NCBI RefSeq assembly: GCF_900103445.1
Contig: NZ_FNHS01000014.1
Location: 147,616-211,615, forward strand
Length of the DNA: 64,000 nucleotides
Direction: 5' to 3'
Source of the DNA: Methylobacterium phyllostachyos
GTDB taxonomy: Bacteria > Pseudomonadota > Alphaproteobacteria > Rhizobiales > Beijerinckiaceae
A model generated the notes under the pieces. It searched no databases. It was given only the letters and a program-made list of their open reading frames with translations, and was not told the origin of the DNA. Made by a program: the position numbers and the translations under genes. Of this stretch, positions 48,384 to 56,870 are shown one piece after another (the first letter of the stretch is position 1; every line of letters starts with the position of its first letter).

Positions 48384-49712
48384 ATGACCTACCAGAACCC
48401 GCCGATGCCGCCGCGCAAGTCGGCGACCTTCGACGACCACACGATGGCGGAGATCCGCCGAGCCGCGGCCACCGGCATCTACGACATCCGCGGCGGCGGC
48501 ACGAAGCGCAAGCTCCCGCATCTCGACGATCTGCTGTTCCTCGGCGCCTCGATGTCGCGCTACCCGCTGGAGGGCTACCGGGAGACCTGCGGGACAGGCG
48601 TCACCCTCGGCACGCGGTTTGCGAAGAAGCCGATCGCGTTGAAGATCCCGATCACCATCGCCGGCATGAGCTTCGGATCCCTCTCGGCCAACGCCAAGGA
48701 GGCGCTCGGCCGCGGCGCGAGCCTGGCCGGCACCTCCACCACCACCGGCGACGGCGGCATGACCGACGAGGAGCGCGGCCATTCCGAGATCCTGGTCTAT
48801 CAGTACCTGCCCTCGCGCTACGGCATGAATCCGCGCGACCTCCGGCGCGCCGACGCCATCGAGGTGGTGGTCGGCCAGGGCGCCAAGCCCGGCGGCGGCG
48901 GCATGCTGCTCGGCCAGAAGATCTCCGACCGGGTCGCCGCGATGCGCGATCTGCCGAAGGGCATCGACCAGCGCTCCGCCTGCCGCCACCCGGACTGGAC
49001 CGGCCCGGACGATCTGGAGATCAAGATCGGCGAATTGCGCGAGATCACCGACTGGGAGAAGCCGATCTACGTGAAGGTGGGCGGCGCCCGGCCCTATTAC
49101 GACACCGCGCTCGCCGCGAAGGCCGGGGCCGACGTCGTCGTCCTCGACGGTATGCAGGGTGGCACGGCGGCGACGCAGGACGTGTTCATCGAGCATGTCG
49201 GCCAGCCGACGCTGGCCTGCATTCGCCCCGCCGTGCAGGCGCTGCAGGATCTCGGCCTGCACCGGAGCGTGCAGCTCGTCATCTCCGGCGGCATCCGCTC
49301 GGGCGCGGATGTCGCCAAGGCCATCGCGCTGGGGGCGGACGCGGTCTCGATCGGCACCGCCGCGCTCGTCGCCATCGGCGACAACGACCCGGCCTACGAG
49401 GAGGAGTACCGCAAGCTCGGCTCCACCGCGGGCGCCTACGACGACTGGCACGAGGGCCGCGACCCCGCGGGCATCACCACGCAGGATCCCGAGCTGATGG
49501 CCCGCCTCGACCCAGTGCGCGCCGGCCGGCGGCTCGCCAACTACCTGAAGGTGATGACCCTGGAGGCGCAGACCATCGCGCGCGCCTGCGGCCACAACCA
49601 CCTACACAATCTGGAGCCCGAGGATCTCGTGGCGCTGACCCTGGAAGCCGCCGCCATGGCCCGCGTGCCGCTGGCCGGGACCGACTGGTACCCGGGCAAA
49701 GCCGGCTTCTAA
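48384..49712 (+). CDS. glxD: FMN-binding glutamate synthase-family protein (GlxD / MgsC type)
   Basis: The 442-aa protein is the TIM-barrel synthase part that combines ammonia or an amine with a 2-oxo acid or glutamate. It has IAGMSFGSLSANAKEALGRG, TSTTTGDGGMTDEERGHSEI, the substrate and FMN sites QGAKPGGGGMLLGQK and VVVLDGMQGGTAATQDVFIE, and VISGGIRSGADVAKAIALGA. The start at ATG 48384 follows the repeat; upstream frame sequence belongs to the repeat and is not coding. It lacks the [3Fe-4S] cysteine region of full-length GltB. It works with GlxB and GlxC. Confidence 0.93.
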   Translation: MTYQNPPMPPRKSATFDDHTMAEIRRAAATGIYDIRGGGTKRKLPHLDDLLFLGASMSRYPLEGYRETCGTGVTLGTRFAKKPIALKIPITIAGMSFGSLSANAKEALGRGASLAGTSTTTGDGGMTDEERGHSEILVYQYLPSRYGMNPRDLRRADAIEVVVGQGAKPGGGGMLLGQKISDRVAAMRDLPKGIDQRSACRHPDWTGPDDLEIKIGELREITDWEKPIYVKVGGARPYYDTALAAKAGADVVVLDGMQGGTAATQDVFIEHVGQPTLACIRPAVQALQDLGLHRSVQLVISGGIRSGADVAKAIALGADAVSIGTAALVAIGDNDPAYEEEYRKLGSTAGAYDDWHEGRDPAGITTQDPELMARLDPVRAGRRLANYLKVMTLEAQTIARACGHNHLHNLEPEDLVALTLEAAAMARVPLAGTDWYPGKAGF

Positions 49713-49786
49713 GCTCAACAACCCCGCCGGTCGCGCCGGAACGGGGCGCGACCGGCCCCCAACCGATCCGCGCTCAGGGGGCTGCC

Positions 49787-51094
49787 GTGACGACCGACCT
49801 TTCCGCCTACGCCGCCGAGCACGGCGTGAAGTACTTCATGATCTCCTACACGGACCTGTTCGGCTGCCAGCGCGCCAAGCTGGTGCCCGCGCAGGCGATC
49901 GGCGCCATGCAGCGCGACGGCGCGGGCTTTGCGGGCTTCGCCACCTGGCTCGACCTGACCCCGGCCCATCCCGACCTGTTCGCGATGCCGGACGCCGCCT
50001 CGGTGATCCGCCTGCCCTGGAAGCCGGACGTCGCCTGGGTGGCGGCCGACTGCACCATGGCGGACGCCCCCGTCGACCAGGCGCCCCGGGTGGTGCTGAA
50101 GCAACTCGTGGCACGGGCCGCCGCCGAGGGCTTGCGGGTGAAGACCGGTGTCGAGGCGGAGTTCTTCCTGCTGAGCCAGGACGGGGCGGCGATCTCCGAC
50201 CATCACGATCGGGCAGAGAAATCCTGCTACGACCAGCAGGCGCTGATGCGCCGCTACGACGTGATCGCCGAGATCTGCGACCACATGCTGGCTCTGGGCT
50301 GGAAGCCCTACCAGAACGACCACGAGGACGCGAACGGCCAGTTCGAGATGAACTGGGAATACGACGATACCCTCGCCACCGCCGACAAGCACGCCTTCTT
50401 CAAGTTCATGGTCCGGTCGGTCGCCGAGCGGCACGGCCTGCGGGCGACCTTCATGCCGAAGCCGTTCCCAGGGCTCACCGGCAATGGCTGCCACTGCCAC
50501 GTCTCGGTGTGGAACATGGCCGGCACCGAGAACGCCTTCGCGGATCCCGAGATGCCATTCGGCCTGTCGACCCGGGGCCGGCATTTCCTGGGTGGGATCA
50601 TGCGGCACGCGCCCGCGCTCGCCGCGATCACCAACCCGACGGTCAATTCCTACAAGCGCATCAACGCGCCGCGCACGATCTCGGGGGCGACCTGGGCGCC
50701 GAACGCCGTGACCTGGACCGGCAACAACCGCACGCACATGGTGCGGGTGCCCGGGCCCGGCCGGTTCGAGTTGCGCCTGCCCGACGGCGCGGCCAACCCC
50801 TACCTGCTCCAGGCGGCGATCCTGGCGGCCGGCCTCGACGGGCTCGCGCACGCCGCCGACCCGGGGCCGCACAGCGACATCGACATGTACCGCGACGGCC
50901 ACACGATCGCTGGCGCTCCGCGCCTGCCGCTCAACCTGCTGGACGCCTTGCGCGCCTTCGAGGCCGACGAGGCCCTGCGGACGAGCCTGGGGAGCACCTT
51001 CTCGGCCGCCTATCTCAAGCTGAAGCAGGGTGAGTGGAACAGCTACTGCGCCCATTTCACCGCCTGGGAGCGAGAGACCACGCTCGATGTCTGA
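49787..51094 (+). CDS. GlnT-type glutamine synthetase / gamma-glutamylmethylamide synthetase
   Basis: ATP-dependent ligase of the glutamine synthetase superfamily, 435 aa. It has DLFGCQRAKLVPAQAIGAM in the N-terminal beta-grasp part, the metal-binding VKTGVEAEFFLL, NDHEDANGQFEMNWEYDD, GCHCHVSVWN with catalytic-site His, and NSYKRINAPRTISGATWAPN. This group includes rhizobial GlnT and methylotroph GmaS, which joins methylamine (or ammonia) to glutamate. It starts with GTG 49787, 74 bases after glxD, and ends the operon. Sequence alone here does not tell whether ammonia or methylamine is used. Confidence 0.92.
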   Translation: MTTDLSAYAAEHGVKYFMISYTDLFGCQRAKLVPAQAIGAMQRDGAGFAGFATWLDLTPAHPDLFAMPDAASVIRLPWKPDVAWVAADCTMADAPVDQAPRVVLKQLVARAAAEGLRVKTGVEAEFFLLSQDGAAISDHHDRAEKSCYDQQALMRRYDVIAEICDHMLALGWKPYQNDHEDANGQFEMNWEYDDTLATADKHAFFKFMVRSVAERHGLRATFMPKPFPGLTGNGCHCHVSVWNMAGTENAFADPEMPFGLSTRGRHFLGGIMRHAPALAAITNPTVNSYKRINAPRTISGATWAPNAVTWTGNNRTHMVRVPGPGRFELRLPDGAANPYLLQAAILAAGLDGLAHAADPGPHSDIDMYRDGHTIAGAPRLPLNLLDALRAFEADEALRTSLGSTFSAAYLKLKQGEWNSYCAHFTAWERETTLDV

Positions 51095-51408
51095 TTCGAA
51101 GTCAGCAGGCACGTAAGATCCGATCCTGCCGGCAACAGCCATCAACAGAGTAGGTCTTGCCGGCACCTGCCGTGGTGCCGGTAGATTGCTCTCGGCATAT
51201 GATACTTTTGTTCGATGAGGACGCTTCGCGTCGTCATCTGCAATCGTGGACGACCGTTGCCAACTTATGCAATCGGACGCGCCCGCGATGTAACGCGCTG
51301 TTCAGTTAGGCCGCCGGCGCTCGAAAGCGTGTCATCGACACGGGGGCTGCGAACCAAGCCCGGATGGGCCGCGCGACGCGAAGGCTTTTCGCACCCCAGA
51401 AAAGATAA
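51095..51408. other. Intergenic region behind the glx operon
   Basis: About 310 bases between the ligase gene and the tRNA terminator. Apart from the hairpin at 51160 I see no gene; short frames here have no ribosome sites. Confidence 0.5.
51160..51181 (+). terminator. Hairpin behind the glx operon
   Basis: A perfect 8-bp stem CCGGCACC (51160-51167) with GGTGCCGG (51174-51181), six-base loop, lies 65 bases after the ligase stop. No T tract, so only moderately convincing. Confidence 0.5.
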
Positions 51409-51432
51409 AGCCCGCCAACAACTTGGCGGGCT
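51401..51432 (-). terminator. Terminator behind tRNA-Leu
   Basis: On the minus strand AGCCCGCC...GGCGGGCT (51432-51425 with 51416-51409, inner pairs AA/TT) is followed by TTATCTTTTC. It stands 12 bases behind the encoded CCA end of the tRNA. Confidence 0.85.
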
Positions 51433-51444
51433 CACATCCGTTAT

Positions 51445-51529
51445 TGGTGCCCAGGAAAGGACTCGAACCTTCACCTCTCGCGAGACTGGTACCTGAAACC
51501 AGCGCGTCTACCAATTCCGCCACCTGGGC
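51445..51529 (-). tRNA. tRNA-Leu (anticodon CAG)
   Basis: The minus strand starts GCCCAGGTGGCGGAATTGG, a leucine-type D arm. The anticodon stem and loop are CTGGT-TTCAGGT-ACCAG with CAG at the centre. A long variable arm (CTCGCGAGAG) marks a class II tRNA. The T arm contains GGTTCGAGTCC, the acceptor strand pairs CCTGGGC, and the CCA end is encoded (51447-51445). It reads CUG, a main Leu codon in such a GC-rich genome. It lies 67 bases downstream of leuC on the same strand. Confidence 0.97.
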
Positions 51530-51596
51530 ATGTCGTCGGCTATCGGCCGGCGACGGCTCCGTTTAGGCAACCGAGCCGCCGCCGTCAATCGCGATT

Positions 51597-53009
51597 TCAG
51601 CCCCGCGGCCATTCCCGGATGTCGACGAACCGTCCGGCCACAGCCGCCGCCGCCGCCATCGCGGGCGAGACCAGATGCGTGCGCCCGCGCGGACCCTGCC
51701 GGCCCTCGAAGTTGCGGTTTGAGGTCGAGGCGCAGCGCTCGCCCGGCCGCAGCTTGTCCGGGTTCATGCCCAGGCACATCGAGCAGCCCGGCTCGCGCCA
51801 GTCGAACCCCGCTGCCTTCAGGATCTTGTCGAGACCCTCGGCCTCCGCCTGCGCCTTCACGAGGCCCGAGCCCGGCACGATCATCGCCGAGACGCCGTCG
51901 TGCACCTTGCGGTCGCCTACCACCCGCGCAACCTCGCGCAGATCCTCGATCCGCCCATTGGTGCAGGAGCCGATGAAGACCCGGTCGAGGGTAATGTCGG
52001 TGATCCGGGTACCCGGCGTCAGCCCCATATAGGCCAGGGCTTTCTCCTTGGACTGCCGCTTGTTCTCGTCGGCGATCTCCGACGGGTCCGGCACGCGGCC
52101 CTGGACCGAGATCACGTCCTCCGGGCTCGTGCCCCAGCTGACGATCGGCGGCAGGTTGGCGGCGTCGAGGCGCACCTCGCGGTCGAAGAAGGCGCCCTCG
52201 TCCGTGACGAGGCTCTCCCAGTAGCGGCACGCGGTATCGAAGGCCGCGCCCTTCGGGGCCTTGGGCCGGTCCTTCACGTACGCGAAGGTCGTGGCGTCGG
52301 GGGCGACCAAGCCGGCCCGTGCCCCGCCCTCGATCGACATGTTGCAGATCGTCATCCGTCCCTCCATCGAGAGGGCGCGGATCGCCTCACCAGCATACTC
52401 GATCACGTGGCCGGTGCCGCCCGCGGTGCCGATCTCGCCGATGATCGCCAGGATGATGTCCTTGGCGGTCACCCCCGGCGGCAGGGTGCCGTCGACGGTG
52501 ACGCGCATGTTTCTGGCCTTGCGCTGCACCAGCGTCTGGGTGGCCAGCACATGCTCGACCTCCGAGGTGCCGATGCCGTGCGCCAGCGATCCGAAGGCGC
52601 CGTGCGTCGAGGTGTGGGAGTCGCCGCACACGATGGTCTGGCCGGGCAGCGTGAAGCCCTGCTCCGGACCGATGATGTGAACGATGCCCTGGCGCCGGTC
52701 GAAGGCATCGTAGAATTCGACGCCGAAGTCGCGCACGTTCTCGGCCAGCGCCTCGAGCTGGGTCCGGCTCTCGGGATCCTCGATGCCCTGGCTGCGATCG
52801 GAGGTCTGGACGTTGTGGTCCACCACCGCCAGCGTCTTCTCCGGGTGGCGCACCCTGCGGCCGGCCGCGCGAAGGCCCTCGAAGGCCTGCGGGCTCGTGA
52901 CCTCGTGAACGAGGTGCCGGTCGATGTAGAGGAGGCAGGAGCCGTCCGGCTGGACATCGACGACGTGGTCGTCCCAAATCTTGTCGTAAAGGGTGCGCGG
53001 GCTGGTCAT
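51597..53009 (-). CDS. leuC: 3-isopropylmalate dehydratase large subunit
   Basis: [4Fe-4S] enzyme that isomerises 2- to 3-isopropylmalate with LeuD in leucine synthesis. The 470-aa product begins SPRTLYDKIWDDHVV and has VCGDSHTSTHGAFGSLAHGI, the cluster cysteines in FIGSCTNGRIEDLRE and PGCSMCLGMNPDKL, and FEGRQGPRGRTHLVSPAMAA. ATG 53009 is the start; the frame goes on upstream without family-like sequence. leuD and leuB are not next to it. A tRNA-Leu gene follows on the same strand. Confidence 0.97.
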   Translation of the reverse strand: MTSPRTLYDKIWDDHVVDVQPDGSCLLYIDRHLVHEVTSPQAFEGLRAAGRRVRHPEKTLAVVDHNVQTSDRSQGIEDPESRTQLEALAENVRDFGVEFYDAFDRRQGIVHIIGPEQGFTLPGQTIVCGDSHTSTHGAFGSLAHGIGTSEVEHVLATQTLVQRKARNMRVTVDGTLPPGVTAKDIILAIIGEIGTAGGTGHVIEYAGEAIRALSMEGRMTICNMSIEGGARAGLVAPDATTFAYVKDRPKAPKGAAFDTACRYWESLVTDEGAFFDREVRLDAANLPPIVSWGTSPEDVISVQGRVPDPSEIADENKRQSKEKALAYMGLTPGTRITDITLDRVFIGSCTNGRIEDLREVARVVGDRKVHDGVSAMIVPGSGLVKAQAEAEGLDKILKAAGFDWREPGCSMCLGMNPDKLRPGERCASTSNRNFEGRQGPRGRTHLVSPAMAAAAAVAGRFVDIREWPRG

Positions 53010-53248
53010 TGGTCTTCGTCTTCGGAGATGGGGCGGTGCAAAACTCTCGCGATGATGCGGCTTCCTTAGTAGGCATCGCGCACGGTTTGCGAAAGAGGCG
53101 AGCCCCGCCGCTGTCAAATGGCCGCCCGGCGCCGGTGGAGGGATGTCAGCGGCTGCGCCGTATCCCGCTGGCGTTGCACCCCGTCGAGGCCCTATGCCGA
53201 TCGGGGGAGCCGGCCGCATCGCTGAACGGCCGAAGGTGGGAGTGAACG

Positions 53249-54214
53249 ATGCCAGATGCGCCGGCCGAGATCCTGTTCCTGCGGAAGATGCATCCGCTGG
53301 TTGAGGCAGCCTTCGAAGGGCGGCACGTCGTCCATAGGTTTGCGGACGCCGCGGATCCCGACGCGCTGCTCGCCGAGGTCGGACCGCGGATCCGGGGGTT
53401 GGTGGTCGGGGGCGGGGTGGACGCGTCCCTGATGGACCGGCTGCCGAAGCTCGAACTGATCGCCAATTTCGGGGTCGGCTACGACGCGGTCGATGCCGGG
53501 GCGGCGCAAGAGCGCGGTATCGTCGTCACCAACACGCCGGACGTGCTGACCGACGAGGTCGCCGACCTCGCGATCGGCCTCACCCTCGCCACCCTGCGGC
53601 GGCTTCCGCAGGCCGACCGCTACCTGCGCGCCGGCCACTGGCCGAAGGCCCCCTTCCCGCTCACCGCCTCCCTGCGCGGGCGGCGCGTCGGCATCCTGGG
53701 GCTCGGACGGATCGGGCGGGCGATCGCCAAGCGGCTCGAGAGCTTTGGGGTTGCGATCGACTATCACGGCCGCCGCCGGCAGGCGGACGTACCCTATACC
53801 TATCACGACAGCCTGATCGGGATGGCCAAGGCGGTCCACATCCTGATCGTGGTTGCCCCCGGCGGCCCCGAGACCCGCGGGCTGATCGATGCCGCCGTGC
53901 TGGAGGCGCTGGGGCCGGAGGGGATCCTGATCAACGTGGCGCGGGGCACGCTCGTCGACGAGGCGGCACTCACCGCGGCGCTGAAGGCCGGCACGATCCT
54001 GGGGGCCGGCCTCGACGTGTTCGAGAACGAGCCGCACGTGCCGGAGGACCTCGCTGCCCTCGACAACACGGTGCTGCTGCCACATGTCGGCTCGGCCTCC
54101 GAGCACACCCGGGCGGCGATGGCGCAACTCGTCGTCGACAACGTCGTCTCGTGGTTCGAGGGGCGGGGCCCGCTGACGCCCGTCGCCGAGACGCCCTGGA
54201 GCCCGCAATCGTGA
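53249..54214 (+). CDS. D-2-hydroxyacid dehydrogenase (glyoxylate/hydroxypyruvate reductase type)
   Basis: The 321-aa NAD(P)-dependent reductase has IANFGVGYDAVDAGAAQERG, the Rossmann motif VGILGLGRIGRAIAKRLESF, and the catalytic residues Arg (INVARGTLVDE), Glu (LDVFENEPHVPE) and His (LLPHVGSASEHTR). The motif DVLTDEVADLAIGLTLATLR is typical of GhrB/hydroxypyruvate reductase-like members. In a methylotroph it could reduce hydroxypyruvate or glyoxylate, but the classical serine-cycle hprA cannot be assigned from sequence alone. Its stop overlaps the next start. Confidence 0.9.
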   Translation: MPDAPAEILFLRKMHPLVEAAFEGRHVVHRFADAADPDALLAEVGPRIRGLVVGGGVDASLMDRLPKLELIANFGVGYDAVDAGAAQERGIVVTNTPDVLTDEVADLAIGLTLATLRRLPQADRYLRAGHWPKAPFPLTASLRGRRVGILGLGRIGRAIAKRLESFGVAIDYHGRRRQADVPYTYHDSLIGMAKAVHILIVVAPGGPETRGLIDAAVLEALGPEGILINVARGTLVDEAALTAALKAGTILGAGLDVFENEPHVPEDLAALDNTVLLPHVGSASEHTRAAMAQLVVDNVVSWFEGRGPLTPVAETPWSPQS

Positions 54215-55092
54215 AGTCGGCATCGGTCGCCCTGCTCGCCGCCCTCGCCCTGTTGCCGTGGCCAGCCTGGGCGCAGGACGATCCTACGGCGCCATCCGAG
54301 CCGGATGCCGCGGCCACACCGACCCTGGCGGCACCGCCCGTCGCGCCCCTCGCTGCGCCCCCTGTCCTGCCCGGCCTCCCCGAGCGGGTCAGCGAGGTTC
54401 CCGGCACCTGGGATCTCTCGCGCGACGGCACCAACCGGCGCTGCGTGATGACCCTCGTCCTGGACAGCGGCGAGTCCGGGCGACGTCTGCGCTTCCCTGC
54501 CGGGTGCCGGCGGGCCTTGCCGATCATGAACGGGATGGCCGGCTGGCTCTTCGTCGACAGGGGGCTGCGGCTTGTTGACCGCAACGTCCGGCCGATCCTG
54601 GATTTCTCCCGCCGCCCCGACAAGCGCAGCTACGTCGCCAAGCTGGAGAATGGCGAGCAGTACAGCCTCGTACCCCTCGATACCGTGGCGATGCGTCCGG
54701 TCGGTGCGGCGGCCGCGGACCTTGTGCCGGACATGGCGGCCCCGAAGCCCGCCGCCCTCCAGGCGGCGGCACCGGTCCCGGCCGAACTCCAAGCGCCCGC
54801 CGTGACGGCCGGGCCAACACCCGCGCCGGGGACCTACGCCCTCGACCGCTTCCAGGAGCGCGACACCTGCCGGATCACGCTGGACGCGGCCGGCGGTGGC
54901 GTCCACGTCGTCCCGGGCTGCCATGATGGCGGCCTCGAGGTGTTCGATCCGGTCCGCTGGCGCTACGCCAACGGCCGGATGACCCTCACGGCCAAGCGTG
55001 GCCACACCATCGACCTCGTGCCGGGCGGGGACGGGCGCTGGAGGCGCGATCCGGAGGTCGGCACGACCTTCATGCTGCGCCGCGTGGAGTGA
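54211..55092 (+). CDS. Secreted protein with two AprI/Inh-like protease-inhibitor domains
   Basis: GTG 54211 overlaps the dehydrogenase stop by four bases. The 293-aa product has a signal peptide (KSASVALLAALALLPWPAWA) and two beta-barrel repeats of the Inh type: about 70-165 (VPGTWDLSRDGTNRRCVMTL, RFPAGCRRALPIM) and about 207-293 (APGTYALDRFQERDTCRITL, VHVVPGCHDGGL), each with two cysteines that can pair. They are joined by an Ala/Pro linker. Single-domain Inh proteins inhibit serralysin-type metalloproteases in the periplasm; a target protease is not in the window. The upstream neighbour is metabolic, so the link may be chance. Confidence 0.82.
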   Translation: MKSASVALLAALALLPWPAWAQDDPTAPSEPDAAATPTLAAPPVAPLAAPPVLPGLPERVSEVPGTWDLSRDGTNRRCVMTLVLDSGESGRRLRFPAGCRRALPIMNGMAGWLFVDRGLRLVDRNVRPILDFSRRPDKRSYVAKLENGEQYSLVPLDTVAMRPVGAAAADLVPDMAAPKPAALQAAAPVPAELQAPAVTAGPTPAPGTYALDRFQERDTCRITLDAAGGGVHVVPGCHDGGLEVFDPVRWRYANGRMTLTAKRGHTIDLVPGGDGRWRRDPEVGTTFMLRRVE

Positions 55093-55094
55093 TC

Positions 55095-55712
55095 CTACAG
55101 CGACAAATTCCGGCCGTCCTGAACCGGCAGCATCCGCTCCAGCAGCCCGTCGCGGCGGATGATGAGGTGCCATGCGGTGCCGGTGATGTGCAGGAGCACC
55201 AGGGCATAGACGAACCATTGCCCGACGAGGTGGATCGATTCCGCGATTCTCTGGGGACCCTCGTCCTTGGTCAGGCCCGGGATCGTGAACAGCCAGAAAT
55301 ACGGCGTGTCGCGGCCCGAGAAGGCGCTCAGCAGGTAGCCGCTGATCGGCATGATCAGGAAGATCGCGTAGAGCAGGTAGTGGTTGACGCGCCCGATCAG
55401 CGTCAGGAGCCGCGGCGCCTTGGGATCCGGCGGCGCGGGCCGGATCATGCGCCAGACGATCCGCAGGACCACGATCGCCAGGATCGTTAGGCCGACCGAC
55501 TTGTGCAGGGTGAATAGGGTCCCCTTGGCGGGGGCGGGCGGCAGGCTGACCGCCACCCAGGCAAGGGGCAGGACGGCCAGGACGAGCGCCGCCGTCACCC
55601 AGTGCAGGGCCTGCGAGACCGGGTTGTAGCGCGGCAGCCCGGAGGCCGTGACGTAAGTGGCCGGCAGTGCCGTTTGCGCGGCTTTGCCGATCGTGGTCGG
55701 AGAACCTGACAT
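55095..55712 (-). CDS. Cytochrome b561
   Basis: Four-helix membrane haem protein of 205 aa that passes electrons between quinol and periplasmic partners. It has PVSQALHWVTAALVLAVLPL and TLFTLHKSVGLTILAIVVLR with haem-ligand histidines, NHYLLYAIFLIMPISGYLLS, and ALVLLHITGTAWHLIIRRDG with the distal His pair. The end YPVQDGRNL-like tail (MLPVQDGRNLSL) is common. It is convergent with the Inh-domain gene, two bases apart. Confidence 0.92.
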   Translation of the reverse strand: MSGSPTTIGKAAQTALPATYVTASGLPRYNPVSQALHWVTAALVLAVLPLAWVAVSLPPAPAKGTLFTLHKSVGLTILAIVVLRIVWRMIRPAPPDPKAPRLLTLIGRVNHYLLYAIFLIMPISGYLLSAFSGRDTPYFWLFTIPGLTKDEGPQRIAESIHLVGQWFVYALVLLHITGTAWHLIIRRDGLLERMLPVQDGRNLSL

Positions 55713-56104
55713 GATTCCTCGCGCGAGTGCGTGGTCCTGTCAGCACCTAGGGCCGGCTGCGATCCCGGGGAGTGCGCTACCGCATCGCTTCCGAGGACGT
55801 TTCGCAATCCGCAGCTGGGCGGCGGTGCGAATCGGAAATCCCCCGAACTCACCGATTCAGGTCTCAAACTGAAAGCGGTTGCATCTGTGGCTATTCCCGC
55901 CCCGCCGAGGCTACGGAAATCCACACCTCCAGGCACCAAAGCCGTGAGAGCAGAGCGCATTTCCCTCCCCATCCCCACAAGGAGACGAGAGAGTTTCGCG
56001 GCTGATGAGGCCTGAACCCTAGTCGTCCATCGAAGGAGGATGGAGAGGCGCGGTCAGCTACATCCTTCAAGCCTGACCGTCATGTCCCGCTGCTCCCGAG
56101 AGCC
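55713..56104. other. Intergenic region without a gene
   Basis: About 390 bases between the cytochrome b561 start and the FMN reductase end. Frames on both strands look non-coding. Only the cytochrome promoter is expected here; no clear consensus was found. Confidence 0.5.
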
Positions 56105-56695
56105 TCACCGCGCGTTCAAGACCGCCACGTCGACTGGCCGCGCCACGTCGATGAGCGCTGCGAGTTCCGCCGCTGCGCTGCCGAGCCGGGCCGCCACGGT
56201 CTGATCCAGGATCTGGCCATCCGCCATGTCGTCGGAGCCCGCATAGACTGAGGTCGGCGCCACATGCGCGGCGAAGAAGCCGAACAGGGGCCGCAGGCTG
56301 TGCTCGACCACGAGGGCGTGGCGCAACCCGCCCCCCGTGGCGGTGAGTGCCACCGGCATCCCCGCCATCCGGGCCGGATCCACGAAGTCGAACACGTGCT
56401 TGAACAGCCCGGCGTAACCGCCTTGATAGACGGGCGTTCCGACGATCAGTGCATCTGCGCCCTCGATCGCCTCGATGAGCTGCGCGGCCGAGGCCGACAG
56501 TTCGTCGCGCTGCGTGGCGCCGAGGCCCGGGCCGGCATCGATCAGGTCGTAGACCGCCAGGTCGATCCGGCGCAGGCGGCCGAGTTCGGCCCCGAGCGCC
56601 TCGACCAGGATGCGAGTTCGGGACGGGCGCTTGGCGCTTCCCGAGAAGGCGACGACGCGGGCAGGATGCGGCATGGCGCTCAACGGCTTGTTCAT
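56105..56695 (-). CDS. NAD(P)H-dependent FMN reductase (SsuE/MsuE type)
   Basis: Flavodoxin-fold reductase of 196 aa. It has the FMN-binding start VVAFSGSAKRPSRTRILVEA, the middle motif ALIVGTPVYQGGYAGLFKHV and FDFVDPARMAGMPVALTATG, all typical of SsuE/MsuE proteins that supply FMNH2 to alkanesulfonate monooxygenases. No monooxygenase gene stands next to it. The ATG at 56695 was chosen because upstream sequence is not protein-like. The remnant of a sulfonate-type permease at 796-1140 is too far away to be linked. Confidence 0.88.
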   Translation of the reverse strand: MNKPLSAMPHPARVVAFSGSAKRPSRTRILVEALGAELGRLRRIDLAVYDLIDAGPGLGATQRDELSASAAQLIEAIEGADALIVGTPVYQGGYAGLFKHVFDFVDPARMAGMPVALTATGGGLRHALVVEHSLRPLFGFFAAHVAPTSVYAGSDDMADGQILDQTVAARLGSAAAELAALIDVARPVDVAVLNAR

Positions 56696-56870
56696 CGGAT
56701 GACCTTCCGCGGCGGGACGCCCGGGTTCGGGATGTCGAACGATCTGGCGCCTGCCCGACAGGCCGCGGGGGCCACGCCGAGGGTAGCGCATTTCGGCCCG
56801 GGAAGAACCCTCGCCGCGCGCGCGCGCCGCACTTGGGTGAATCGATCGGGATGGATGTTCCAAGCGATGC

